NCBI GenBank assembly: GCA_029449245.1
Contig: JANATF010000023.1
Span: 124,001 to 188,000, forward strand
Reading direction: 5' to 3'
Source: Mortierella alpina
Lineage: Eukaryota > Mortierellomycota > Mortierellomycetes > Mortierellales > Mortierellaceae
Length of the DNA: 64,000 nt
Translations under genes and position numbers: made by a program
Part shown: positions 35,233 through 47,443 of the stretch, one piece after another
How positions within the stretch are numbered: the first letter of the stretch is position 1
Layout: each line of letters starts with the position of its first letter
The notes under the pieces: generated by a model
Database searches by the model: none
What the model saw: the letters and a program-made list of their open reading frames with translations, nothing else
What the model was told of the DNA's origin: nothing

Positions 35233-36004
35233 TTGACTAGGAACGAGACCCAATCCTTTCGCGTGGTTGAGACGCTGGATACCGTGAAGCTCGCCCTTGA
35301 AAGCGTTGATGGGCAAAGCGTCGTTTACCGAGATGACATCGAGCAGGTCTTTCCTGGTGTCAAGTATGTCAAGAACGGCGACGTTGTCGCTGCTATGACG
35401 AAGGATTCGAAAGGCATTAGGTAATAAACAAGGAGACACATACGGAGCTCATGACACAAAATGAGAAAAGAAAAAAGTATGCTCACCAAGTTGATCTCTT
35501 CGTAGAATGGTTCCACACCGCATCAAGCACTACCCTGGCGCCGTCTTGGATGTTATCATCACTGCCTCTCCTTCACCCGATCCCTCTATAAAGGTTCGGA
35601 ATGAGGTCCCCGCTTATGGCAAGAGCGGCGTATCACCCAAAATGACGGCAGTTGTCGAACGAATCTCGATGCTTGACAAGGTTGATGAAACAGGAACACA
35701 GATCATCTTGGACGCCCTTCCGCAAGCGACTGAGCTGCACAGCATGCAAATGCACAACGCTGAAGTCACAGGAAAGCAGATCCGGCAGATGGAGGTGAAA
35801 GGCATCAGACGCGTACGACAGAGAAATATCTGGTGCCTCTTTGCTGGCTGTAACAAGAGCACAGCAGGGCTTCGCGACATGGCTCGTCACATCTCAGACT
35901 GCCACTCGAATGTACGCAGGTTTAGCTGTACCCATTGCGTGAAATCCTACAGCCGAGCGGATGGACTGAAAACACATCAAAAAAACAAGCATCCGTCTGG
36001 TTAA
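35233..36004 (+). CDS. C2H2 zinc-finger protein of a likely Mortierellaceae-expanded family
   Basis: Exon 1 is about 35233-35420 and exon 2 is 35506-36004, with a clean GTAATA..TCGTAG intron (AG|A joint, Arg). The N-terminal part (SFRVVETLDTVK, then YRDDIEQVFPGVKYV, then RIKHYPGAVLDV) resembles a domain I recall from many uncharacterised Mortierella proteins. The C terminus carries two C2H2 fingers, C-x4-C-x12-H-x4-H (CLFAGC..H..H) and C-x2-C-x12-H-x4-H (CTHC..H..H), suggesting nucleic-acid binding. No ATG lies at the expected start. The codon there is TTG (TTG ACT AGG AAC), preceded in frame by TAA. The gene therefore either uses an unseen upstream exon or a non-AUG start, or has lost its start codon. 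The rest of the frame is intact. Confidence 0.65.
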
Positions 36005-36532
36005 ATACTCGACTATTGCTATGTAAACCCCGTTGGATGAAGTGAACAAGTCGCAGCTCGGTAGAGAACGAGTGCGATTCTATGTCTCGTACTGTCGGCC
36101 AATATTAAACCTAGTAAAGTATGAGGGGTCAATCTGTAGATCTTTGTGCGCAAACGTTCTATGCAACTCTCCTGGTGTCGAAAGTAACAGTACCTATGAC
36201 GCTCAAATCAGGAGAAGCTTGAAGGTCAATACTCTTTTGCATGTCGGCTTGCTTTCCTGATTCGATATGAATGCCATAATGCTCTCGAGGTGCAGGTAAG
36301 AGCCTGTCGGTGTTGGAGTGTTACAGTGTTGACACGATGGGAGTGTGTGAGTTTCTCCGTTAGGCACAGCAGGGGAGTCTTGCAGGTACAGCCGCGGTAG
36401 TGCACGTGATGCCGAGCTGAAAAAAGACAGCTCTTCTCGTCCTGACGGAAGACGCGCTTTGTTCCTTCTTGTCGTCGCATCCATCTGCTCGCTCTTCTCT
36501 CTCCCCCCGCCTTCCAAACACGACGAGCCACC
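36005..36532. other. Promoter region of the INTS2 gene
   Basis: No gene on either strand is convincing. The last about 60 bases are CT-rich and lead into a good start context (GCCACCATGG) at 36533. Confidence 0.5.
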
Positions 36533-39500
36533 ATGGGCGCTGCAGCTGATGCCTTCCGCCTGGTCGAGACAGGGGGCGATCCGCGGCTGCATCAGAACCT
36601 GGTGAGAAACATTGCATGCCATGGAGAAGGCGCATCGAAGAGATCGGCACCTGAGCTGACAGAAAGGAATTCTTTCGCCCCACTCTAGGACTATACACAG
36701 CTAGTGCCTTTGCTCCTCTCTCGATTCTCCTTGGAATCCGTCCCGTTCTTGGTCCGCTATCCAAACGTACGCACTCGTGAGACTTCAAAACACAGACGGG
36801 AAGGCAAAAAAAAAGCTTGCCATGCAAGGACAGGAAGTAATGCCATTTGATCCTGACTCTTTACATCCGTCCATTGATAGACAGGACTCGTCTTGGAGTA
36901 CATGCATCTCGACTATGCTCTAGTCCAGCGCCAGGTCAAGGAGGAGCTCCAGCTGGAGAAGCAAAACATTCACAAGGAATGGCCCACACAAAGGAATCCA
37001 TTTGAATCAGGAGCGCCAGAGGATCGTGCGCGGTAATAGGAAAACACCAAGTGTGCCTGAGCGGACGCCAATGCGATCTGCAACGGTCTCGACTACGCTG
37101 CTGTTGCTGATAACGTCGCATCCATCTATGCACTCTAGAATCGTACTGTCAGAACTTGAAAGGCTAAGGAGGAGCCATGAAGAGGCAATCAACTCTGACA
37201 GCATGCAGCAAATACGGGTCCACGATGGCATCCTCGGCAATCCGATCTACCGTCAGGAAGTTGAGCATGTGCTGTCAGTCTTGGCGCTCCGATGTACACA
37301 CCCTGCCGTCAACATAGAGGTGGGCGATATACTGTTTGGGACGAAGAGAAAGTGGCGCGATCGAAACGAGCAAAGCGCTTACAGGCGCCGTTCTCATATT
37401 TCTTCTTGCATCGACTAGACGCTTGTACGCTTGCTAAGATCTGTGCGGGATCCAGGACCTCTGATCACATTCATTATCGCCAATCACCCCACCGAGTTCC
37501 TGCCGACCGTGGACTCTATTCTGAGCTCGCCAGACGTCTTCAACAACGCCAAGGCGATCCTCTTGCGGCTATGCAAACTGGCAGACCACAGGACGTGCCA
37601 TGTCCGCCAACGATTAGTCGAGAGAAAGATGTTTCCTAACCTTGCCCTCGAGCTCACTATCGAGCATTGCCACGATGAAATATCGTTCATGAACAGGATT
37701 CTTCAAGGACAACCAGAGTGGCTAACCTCGGCCGTGGATCCAGTCACCAAAACCAGCTTGACGTCCATCATGGAATTTCTCTTTTCGTCCCTCAACGACG
37801 AACTTATCTCGGAACGGCCAGACCACGTGGCCATTATTAGGCTGCTCAGGATACTCTCCGGCATGGTCGGCCTGATGAATTTGACCCTAACCTCGGAACA
37901 GCTAGAGATCTCCTTGGGCGTGCTGGAGATGTCACCCCCTGAACCAAGCACGGTCGACATCAAAGTCTGCTTAATTCTGATGTGTGCATCCCAACTACTA
38001 AAGTACGCAGGTTATCGTATGGAGCGCGTTCTTCACAAGTTGCTTGGCTGTCAGGATTCACCTCAGATGCTCTTGCTCGCCATATATCTACAAACCCAGC
38101 AACTATTGAAGGTCGATGAATTCGCCTCGCAGGTGCTGACCATGTCAATAGTTGTTCCCAGGAAAGGGCTGACAGAGCTGGGGGCACTTTTTTTGACGTT
38201 GTTCTCGAGCGAGGAGTTGGCCTCTTGCGCTCTTGGATTCGGCAGGACCACGCCTACGCAAAAATCAACAGGGACGTTTACATTACCAGGAGCACAAAGT
38301 AGACTTCTGGAACAGAAAGACTCATCAAGCCGCGATGCATCGGAGCTGCGCTCAGTGTCCAACTTTTGCGTCTCTCACTTGTTGAAGCACGGAGTCTTCC
38401 ACAAAAGCTCGATCGACGTTCGATCTTGGGTCATGGAGCAAATTCAGGCTACGACTGTGCCTCTGGATGCCAACATAATTCCACTGCTTCACGCTTACAC
38501 AACAGCCATATCGCAATCGGATCAAATTACAAGAATACCCGAACGAGAGATACGTGCTCTGTTCAGTCGACCTTCCGACGATCTCACGCCCGCCAAAGTA
38601 CTCCTTGTCCTGTACATGCTTTTGAACAACGACGTCTGCTTGACGAACCAGGACAACGATAACGCAGAGAGGAATCAAGGTAAGCATTGCCTAGTGGAAA
38701 GTTATGTGTATGTGTCAATGGCTGCTGGCTGCTGCTGGCTAGATAATTGATATTCGCCCAATGGTCTTTAGAGTACGATGCCAGTTTACTGGAGCATGTT
38801 CAGATCCGCAAGGTGCTTCTCTATGTGCAAAACTTTCAAGGTGGAATGGCTTTCAAAGCAGTGCAGCCCATGTTTCTCAAGCTCGTCAACGCACAGTTTC
38901 CAGAGCTATTTGACGTCACAACACTGCTACTTGAAGAAGAATTGTCCAGTTCATCGCCAGCGGCCAATTCATCAACATCCGCAGTAGTCCCCGCAGGAGA
39001 TTCAGGCACCACAGACAGATATACGTATAGCTTTGTGCCAGAGTCAGAGCAGTCGCTGGGCGTATCGCTCTTTATGACTCGCCATTTCAGGGCACTTGAG
39101 CAACACATTGAGAACCCGGATTCAGCTGTTAAAGGTATTAGAGTAGCCTATGTGTTTGATTGTTGGTTAACCCAGACATGTGAGCATGTCGCTATGGGCA
39201 CATCATAGATATAGAATTTGCTGACCAGGTATGTTTAATCTACTAGCCTATCATACATACCAGAGACTGCCGCAGGCGGACAGGCAGAGCATAGCAGGAT
39301 CCATCATCAAGGCCAGTGTGCCATCTCTGCTTGATCCACGATCAAATCCTACAGTTATGGAAGCCTTCAAGAAGACATGGGACCAGCTCAACAGTGTCAT
39401 GCCCCATGAACTCTGGTCAATGACTATCCAGGCGCTTGTTCCTGATGCACCGACAGGAACTAAATATCCTTTGCCAACTCTTCCTATGGTACCGCCGGCT

Positions 39501-40573
39501 TTGAACGCGAAACAGCCTGGGAACTATTCATTTGAATGGCTTGTGCAGGATCCGCTTTTGCTGTTCAAAGTCGACTTTCAGGTCTTTCGCACGCCGACCA
39601 TCTTTCGTCTCTTTATTCAGATCCTCGGTGCAGTCATGGTAGGATCGCGTCACTGGTTCCGGAAGAAGTTCGAGACTTCGCAGGCGACTCTTCAAAGGCA
39701 TCAGCATCGCAAGCCATTTCAGGCGCAACAAGCACAAAAGAAGTGGCAGCAGTTTAAGGACTCCAACCTCAGCGCAATGCTCTATATCCAGGACACAACG
39801 TTAATCCAGCTCTTGCTCGAGGCTTGTCAGGCGCGACCCGAGGACAAGGACCTTACGAGCAAGGAAAGCGTGATGGATGCGCTCAAGGAGATCCGTGTAG
39901 TTACGTTCAATTTTCTCCACCAGCTCTTTGTCGACCACAAAATCTTTCCAAAGTTGGTTCATTTCCAGGGCTATGCTATGGATCTTTTGCCGTCGACCGT
40001 TGCAGGCATAGAGTCGATTCATGTGTGTCTTGATTTCCTGCATGAGCTCGTCACTGCTCCGCCGCCCGCGGCTCTGATGTCTGGTTCCAGAGCCGGAGGC
40101 GAGCCCTCGCCCCAGGTCTTTGCGCTGAGACTGGCGGCTCTGATATGTGAGAGGTTTCCACTGCCGAGAACCATGCAGATGGCGACCGATATTATCTTGC
40201 CAAAACTTGAGTCCTTGCTTGTGAGCACCGCGTTCTCAAAAGATGTCTTAGAGAGTGCCAAGGTGCTGGCCATTGCGTTTCCCTCTCTTGTAGAGACCAT
40301 CATCGACATCTTGCAAGGTAAAAACAACCCTTCAGTTGACGGAAGGTCCGAGCACGTTCATTCCAGTGATTAGTGGCTAACAGCTTTGTATTTGCTATTA
40401 CTCTTTTGCTCTCGGTCGTTGGTCGTTTCGGTGCTTTGGTGGTTGTTCCTGTGAAACGACAATACCGTACAGAGGCGAGTAGACCCCAGGATAGGATAGA
40501 GATGGAGAGGACGGTCGATGCAATTAGGACGGCATTGAAGGATCCAGCAGTGCTGGACAAGAGTTTATCGTGA
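36533..40573 (+). CDS. INTS2: Integrator complex subunit 2
   Basis: Scaffold subunit of the nuclear Integrator complex, which in animals processes snRNA 3' ends and attenuates RNA polymerase II. Exons are 36533-36601, 36689-36766, 36881-37032, 37139-37319, 37419-38679, 38772-39134, 39229-40317 and 40473-40573. They sum to 3,294 nt (1,097 residues), and all joints keep phase. Helical-repeat sequence runs throughout. The strongest family match is KLVHFQGYAMDLLP plus TVAGIESIHVCLDFLHEL near residue 943, nearly the same as the animal INTS2 block. Others are SVMPHELWSMTIQAL and the N-terminal LVLSELERL. Human INTS2 is about 1,200 residues, so this is full-length. The GTGGGC donor of exon 4 is unusual but is required by the alignment. 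Confidence 0.9.
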
Positions 40574-42486
40574 ATAAACGCGTGTCCCCTCACTACTGGG
40601 CGATTGTACAGTGCAATATTTTAGCTGCGACGCGTCTAGATGCATCCCGATGCGTTCTTCAGGCTGACATAGATCCTGACTTTATGGTTCGAAACATTTT
40701 GCCCGCCTGCTTATGTCACACTCGCATCGTCAAACACTTTCAACCACATATACAAACACGCAAAGGTCGTTTACACATTGACCGCAGATTTATCCGACGA
40801 TACTGTCAAGGCGCTGCTTGAGTTGAGGAAGCGACTCGAGGAGTGTGGTGTGGCAGTGGCTCCGGCTAAGCCCGGCTGTTGGGGAAATGATGAAGGGTCT
40901 GGGTCCCAGAAGACTCCGGTCCAAGAGAATGCGTTTAGAATACTTCGATTCGGTCAAGGGTTCGTTTCATTCTCGATGGCGTGAGACAGTTGAGCTTTAG
41001 TAGCAAGGGCAGCTGGATGAGCGATATAGGAAGAGGAGGGATAGAATAGGCAATTTGGTTGCCTGATATCTGAATCAGCCTGGTGAGTAGAGTCGAGAGA
41101 AAACGAAAGAAGGAGCGAGAAAGTGAGGTTGGGCAAACCAAGTACGTATCATGCCACACATACACACAGACAGCGGCACACGGTTGCTCATTGACTCAGA
41201 GAGGGATAGCGATAGTCGCCTGGGCTTAGATTCAATTGAAGGGCTGTGATTCGTAACAACGTGTGTTGGTTGCGCGAGAGAGTGCGTTCGCCGCTCTCTG
41301 AGACGTGTCTTTCTAAGCTGAAGTAAAAATAACACGCGATTCACGAGGCGTCCTTGTTTTGTGCGCCTGACATTTTGACTTTGACAGCCTCGCGCCTTGC
41401 TACATAGAGTACCATAGTGCGTTGCCTTCTTGGAGCTCCGCAGCATCTTTACCTAAAAAAAGGCGACCCGTTGTTGAAGCAGAAAGGGCCACTTGGCGAG
41501 AAGCATTTATCTCTGTTCGCCCCCCAGTACTTTCGTCCCCCGCGACACAGAACCGAGAGCATGTGCTCTCTCTCTCTCTCCACATGTTTTCTTTTTTTTT
41601 ATTTAGTTTCCGTGTCACCATGCCTTCCCACATGCGTGTGGCACGTCCGGTAGTCGAGTAAACTATAACCCTTCTGCAGTCTTGAGAGACGTTCGGTAGA
41701 AAAGTGAAGGAAGGAAAGAACGAAAGGAAGAAAGAAAAAAAAGGTACAAAGGCTCTCATCCTTTTTTCGCCCTGGGGCGCTCACCTTGGCTCATGCCACA
41801 CTCTGCACTATCGTAGTCGCCTGCAGCAAGACTTTTTTTGTATTTGTTTACGCCCCCTTCCTTTATTGCCGGTTGATTGTCCCGCGTTTGCTGTGGCATG
41901 AATCTCTGTGGGGAGTGAGCATCAACTCGCTCTATATGCCGTTGACCTGAGCTAGAGAGGGAGAGAAAGTGAGAGAGCGAGAGAGCGAAGGAGCGAGAGG
42001 GTGAGTGAAGGACGCGGGTGTGCAATTGCTCAGGGCAACAAGGGCTCGAGACCACTCTTTCCCGCCATTCGACAGGCCAGGCAGGCCTGTGACAACAAAG
42101 GCCATCTTTGATGGATTTGTTTGGCGTGTGTGTTTCCCCCTGAGGACTGGGGACAGCCGAAACCAACCAGCGTACAAAGTCCGCGAAAAGCTCACTGTGC
42201 GTCAATTGCTCGGGCCAATTCGACTCTTTCTTTCTATTCTGTTCGCTTTCTCTCTCACCTCTGCCTTCGTCCCTGTTCTTCTTCTTCGCCTTCGTCTTCT
42301 TCTCCCTCATTCCGCGGCTCGACATTCCTCCTGCTCGCACAGCGCGTGTCTCCCGCTCATTCCCCGCCTGCATTCACCTCATCCTCCCACTTATATGCCT
42401 CCACTCCGCACGTACTCAGCAAGCCTGCACACTCTGTCCTAACAACAACTTGACTTGTACTCCACGCAACATACGACTTGATAATA
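40574..42486. other. Intergenic region, possible gene remnant, long CT/GA-rich promoter
   Basis: An unassigned open frame lies at 40673-40984 (separate entry). From 41000 onward there are GA/CT-rich stretches (41080-41120, 41565-41610, 41950-42005) and a pyrimidine-rich run at 42225-42420 before the ATG at 42487. No other gene is supported. Confidence 0.5.
40673..40984 (+). CDS. Unassigned open frame, possible terminal exon or gene fragment
   Basis: The frame opens after a splice-acceptor-like TAG at 40670-40672 and reads to TGA at 40982-40984 (103 codons). It includes WFETFCPPAYVTL, HIYKHAKVVYTL and a helical, charged stretch (DDTVKALLELRKRLEECG). The composition is protein-like, but I do not recognise the family and see no start codon or upstream exon. 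It lies 100 bp after the INTS2 stop. It could be a decayed gene, an alternative INTS2 3' exon, or chance. Confidence 0.25.
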   Translation: MLTLWFETFCPPAYVTLASSNTFNHIYKHAKVVYTLTADLSDDTVKALLELRKRLEECGVAVAPAKPGCWGNDEGSGSQKTPVQENAFRILRFGQGFVSFSMA

Positions 42487-45400
42487 ATGCCCTCGCAAGA
42501 TTCGGCTGCAGGAACAGAACCTGCACAACCTACTGCACCTCAGACTCCACTGCTGCACAGCGATCACTACAGTGCCTTTTACAGCGCCATCCCTTCCTTG
42601 ACCGACGACGACCTCGAGGACGTTGAGGGTCCGACGGTGAAAACTACAGCTGCACAAAGCAGCATTGTCAGCAACACGTACTTTTATGGCCAGTCGCCCT
42701 GCAGTGCTCTCTCAAACGAGTACAGCGCCTCGCTTGGGTTGAGGACACCCATGCAGGTCGTCGCCATGTCCAACCAAAAGCTCAACAGCGACGTCTTTTC
42801 CTCACGCTCGCTCTCCATCCACAGACGCATCCTCGTCAAGAACCTACTCACTCTGATATACGAGTTGAATCCCAAGCTGGACTGGTTCCATGATGGCAGT
42901 GTCCCCGAAGGCGACAGCTCGTCGGAGTTGTCCTCCGAGGTGGGCGAGCAGGCTGGGTGGATGGAGCAGACATTGGATGCAGCAGGGCTGGGGGACGGCA
43001 ATGACCAGGGCGCCGAGTGCACAACAGACTGGGCGCAAAACAGCAATCCTCGAGCAGGCGAGCCCATCGCCAGCGACAATGACAACGACAACGACAACGA
43101 TAACGATAACGACATTGACGGAGTATTCTCCGCGGGCTCAGCTGCAGCAGTGAAGGTACCCCACAGAGCAGCATCTACTTTTTACAAGGGCTCAGAAGAC
43201 TTCAGGGACATTCAATGGCACCGTGCAGTTCTAACGGTCTCTTTCTGCGTCTTCGTTTCTTTCTTCCCTGGTAGACCGCGCGCACGGCCATCGTGTCGGC
43301 GCCCACGCTCCACAACCAATTGGACCCCTTGTCGCCAACAGCATTCGCATCTCCACGCTCACCGCCCGCTACACCCATCACCCCTCCTTCGCCTCCACGC
43401 TCGTCCTCGAGCGGATACACACTTTCCGTTACCTCGCCTTCGACCTCCACCTCAGGTACCAGCACTACTTTGTCCCCTTCATCCTTATCAGCGTCCTCAA
43501 GATCCTCGACGCCGTCCTCGGGATATCTCTCCCCGCCAACAGGGGCGTCTCTACCACGACCAAAATCAACAGAGCTGCCTCAGTCCTTGAACAGCTATCT
43601 CGCTGCTGTCTTTGATGTTGACTGGTCCGTCGGCCTCTCCAACACGGAGGACTCGCTCTATACTTTTGGCGGGTCCCCATCTGCATCCTCCCCCGCCTGC
43701 GACCCGTCCTCATCGCCAGCAGGCACACCTGTGGGCCAGTCCACGCCGTACCTGGCTGGCTCGCTACTCTCGTCGTCACCAAAGCGCAAATCCTTAATGT
43801 CTTCGTCTTCACTGTCGACCGCCTCCAGATTTGCGTCCCCCACCACAGCGTCTACGACCTCTGCATTAAGTGCTCAGACTGCCCCTGATACCGTTGACGA
43901 ATCTGCTCCAATGAAAAAGGACGCAGCAGCCGCAGCTCCCCTCAGGGGTCTGGAAGTTAGCGTCACTGCCGCTCTCCTCAAGTGGCCTAACGACACGAAT
44001 CTTATCAGGGACAAGGCAAGAGCCGAGATTAATAGTCTCGGCAGAGATCGCCGCACGCCAAGTGCCCCGAGCTCCTCAATTGCCTCTTCAGGCACGAACA
44101 GCTCAGGGCCCTCCAATGTGGCCCTAAAAAAATCCACGTCCATGCGGAAAGCAACCTTAGTCCCTGGAAGGCGATCCTCGCTGATGCAAACTGGCCAAAT
44201 GCCTGCAACATTCTCCCCGAACAGCAAGAGTAGCCGTGGTGCTGCTAGCAGCGACCATGCTCCCAACAGCGGCGCGGGTGGCATCACCCCCAATTCTAGT
44301 GCATCTATCTTGGGCCCGCCATTGGTGGCACCTGCTACTACAAGTCCTGCTGTGAGCACTACTGTAGACAACAGTGTCACAGGCGTCGTTCAGGAGAGTG
44401 GCGCGCCTAATTCTCCCTCTATTGCAAGGCGGTCGTCTTCGCTCCCGCCGAAAAAAGAACAACCAGAGGCACTAGAAACTCCTGGAAGTACGAGCTCTAC
44501 ATCCAGTGCTCCCTCATCCCGACCTCTAACGACCATTGTCACCGCTACAGCCACGACCATGACCATGACTTGGGCTTCGCCGGTGCTAACACCCTCTCCC
44601 GTTACCAGCAAAGGTGCATCTGGCCGTGGCACTGACGAGCAGAGCCATATGCTGCCAACGACAACCCCGACAGCTACCATTGGTCCCAAGGCGACCTTGA
44701 TGTCCATCAAATCTAGGCGCCAGGTCACGTTAGAGAAGGAGTTGCAAACCAAGTCCAGGCCTACGCAACTTTCCGACATGGACGCCAAAGATCCATACGG
44801 CCATCGCGACACCAGCATGCTTGGCTTGAGAGCGCCCAATCACCCGGTTCTGCAACTCGAGAACCAGTTGCCTCCTCCACGACAGCTGACCATAGGGACC
44901 ATGGTCGGTCCCTCATCCTCGACGCCGTCGCCCACGTCGCCTGTCGCTGTCCCCATCTCACCGCCGCGCTCTCCATCCCACACCACTGGGGCCACGTCGC
45001 CAACGTCTCCAACCGCACGTGGGCCATCCAGCCTTCCACCACTCTTACCAATTACCGCTCATCAACAACCGCTGTCGCCATCTTCCTTCTCGCCCTCGCC
45101 GCCCTCATCGCCACTTTTCCTGCAGAGTCAGCCAAAGCAGCAGCAACTTCATGAGCAGCGGGTTCTTGATATACATCCTCCATTTCTAGAGACGCGCTTA
45201 TCCTCTGACGACCACATTCAGACACTCTCTTGCTCCTATGGTGGCCTCATGAACGACCTACCGCCCCTCCCAAAGTCCCCCTCTTCAATTCATTCACTTT
45301 CGCCCCTCTCACCTCCATTGCCGCCGTCGTTTCCTTCGGGACCCACACTGGAATCATATGGCATGAGGAAGCAGCGGCCTACAGGTGTCTATTCGGTCAA

Positions 45401-45779
45401 GGGCTCCTCCAAATCAAGTCCGGATTTATCTTTGTCGTCTCTTGAATCTGTGCATGGTTTCGGAAATGTACAAAGGCCATTGCCGGCGCTGCCTGCTCAA
45501 TACAAGGACCAGGTTCAGCAACAGTACCGTCAACAGCAATTGCAGCAACCATATCAGCAGCAGCGGCAGCCGCCGCAGGAGAGATCAGTTGCTTTGCCAG
45601 GCGGGCCTGTGATCTCTGCACGAACGAGCTCGAGACAGCCAGACAGGAAAAGTGATGGAGATCTCGATGGTGGATATGGACAGACAAGCGACCATGGTGG
45701 CCATGGGACGACAACCCGCTGGATGAACATGAAGATGATGCTTGGCCTCAAGAGCGGACAGAATGGAAAAGCACTGTAA
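42487..45779 (+). CDS. Large disordered Ser/Pro/Thr-rich protein, unknown function
   Basis: Exons are 42487-43155 and 43275-45779, joined in phase 0 across a GTACCC..GGTAG intron, for 1,057 residues. The N-terminal part includes a more conserved-looking segment (SRSLSIHRRILVKNLLTLIYELNPKLDWFHDG, split here as SRSLSIHRRILVKN and LLTLIYELNPKLDW). An Asn-Asp repeat (NDNDND..) encoded by GACAAC units follows at about 43075-43120. Exon 2 is almost entirely Ser/Pro/Thr with poly-proline motifs (LPPLPKSP, PPLPPSF) that could bind SH3 domains, and ends with a Gln-rich stretch and WMNMKMMLGLKSG. I recognise no family. A signalling or polarity scaffold is only a guess. The second-exon frame is supported by its length without stops. 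Confidence 0.75.
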
Positions 45780-45947
45780 CTACTTTTTTTTGTAACATAT
45801 AATATTCTAATTTCCCTACGTTAACCTTTTGTAACTTGAGTAAACCGAACCATAGTGTCATGATGCAAAAGAGTGCTTTAATAGGATGAGGATTTTTGTG
45901 ATGAGTAAAAATACAAAAAAGGAGGAGCCCCGTTGGCGATAGGTTGT

Positions 45948-47114
45948 CTAGTGGCGGCCCTTGCCCTTCTTCTTCTTGCTGCCTCCACCGCCACCTCCTC
46001 CACCTCCAGACTTCTTTCCAGGTGCCTTCTTCTTCTTGACACCCTCGCGCTGCACAGACTTGATCTCCTTTTCGGACAAGGTGAGCATTCCGTTCTTGAA
46101 TCGACCCATAGACGACTTGAGTCCTCGGTCCGATCGCGACTTTTCCTTCTTTTTGCCTCCAGCAGCGGCAAAGGTGTGCTTGATGCTCTTGTGGTATGTG
46201 CCGTTGTTCTTGGCCTCCTCCAGTTCCTTCATATCCCGCTCGCGTTGCTTGGACATCATGCCAAAGCTGATCTGCAGTGGCACCTTGACGTTTTCTTTTT
46301 TCTGTTTTTCGGGTATACATTAGACATCAAAGTGGGTTAGGAATTCTGGCGTAAATCTCTGAACTCTTTACAGACCGCGCATATACAAAAAACCCCCCGA
46401 GTAGAAAAAAAAGGTCAATACCTGGATGCCAAGACTGACAAGTTGATCCCGTTGATGACGCCTCCGTTCGACACCGTCCAATTGATCAGCATTGTACTGT
46501 TCCAACAAGCGACTGGCTTTGATCAACGAATGCAGTTCTGCATCGTTGCGCTTGTTCTCGAGCTCCTCTGCCTTTTCCTCTGCGGTCAATGGGTTCTCCA
46601 TGGGGGGTGGTGCCTCATCGAGTTTGGAGATCTTGGAAGACATGAATTTCTTGAAGCTGAATTCTGTGCCGCCGCCGGATGCGGAACCACTCTTGCGGTC
46701 GACCTTGGACGCGTCAAAGACTACGACCTGGGGTCCTGCCCTGGGCTTTGTTGACACGGAGGAGGAGGAGGTCTTTGTCTTTGTCGTAGTGGAGGATGAT
46801 GCTGATGTGGATGTGGAGCCCGAAGAGGAAGTGGCGCTACTCGTCTTTGACTTTTTCTTGGCAGAGGAAAGGGCTGGAGAGAGGAGAGAGAGAAAGTCGA
46901 GGTCATGGTCGGGCGTGGTGTGTTCCTTGTCCTCGTTGGTATTGTTGTCGCCAGCTTTCCGCTTCTTGGACTCTGCACCTGCTGCTACGGTTGCTGGTTT
47001 TGAGCTGGGGGTTGTTTTGGGGCGGATGATGGTACTGACGAGCTTTTTCTTCTTCATGGGGGCGGGTGCGGCCATAGCCCTTGCGGCAGCCTTTTTGTCC
47101 AGGACACGCTCCAT
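45948..47114 (-). CDS. FAF1/C1orf131-like ribosome-assembly protein (DUF4602)
   Basis: Likely nucleolar small-subunit processome factor. Exons are 47114-46422 and 46301-45948 (phase 0 joint, Gln|Lys), giving 348 residues. The N terminus is Lys-rich, followed by DLDFLSLLSPALSSAKKK and a Ser/Thr-rich low-complexity region. A charged coiled segment (EEKAEELENKRNDAE) comes next. The family signature sits in exon 2: basic residues, then GRFKNGMLTLSEKEI. The tail is Gly- and Lys-rich (GGGGGGGGG, KKKKGKG). The DUF4602 motif and overall layout fit yeast Faf1. The convergent upstream neighbour ends 169 bp away. On the other side it shares a 329-bp divergent promoter with the AIM19-like gene. Confidence 0.75.
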
Positions 47115-47443
47115 GAGGGATAAGTTGTGCGTGTGTAGATGTGTTGCTGAAGGGTGTTTTCTGTCCCACTGTCTTCCTTTCCTTGCCTGTATGAGTCCCG
47201 CTATTCCTGGTAGCCTGATGTCTGTGCCGATGCTGCTTGCTGTCTGTGAATAAACGAACGATGCAAGGATGCAAGGATGCAAAGGACGCTGCTGCTCTTT
47301 GCCAGAAAAAAAAAAGAAAAGCTGTTTACACCAAAGCCACACTGCCACTGGGATCGGCAGTCACTTGTCCAAGTGTTCCCGCACTGTCCCAACGGACGCG
47401 CCCAACTGTCCTCGGCTCTACACATTCCACATCACCCACCGCC
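47115..47443. promoter_or_regulatory. Divergent promoter of the FAF1-like and AIM19-like genes
   Basis: The 329 bp between the two start codons contain GATGCAAG direct repeats (near 47259-47282) and a poly-A run (47306-47316). No core element is obvious. Confidence 0.5.
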
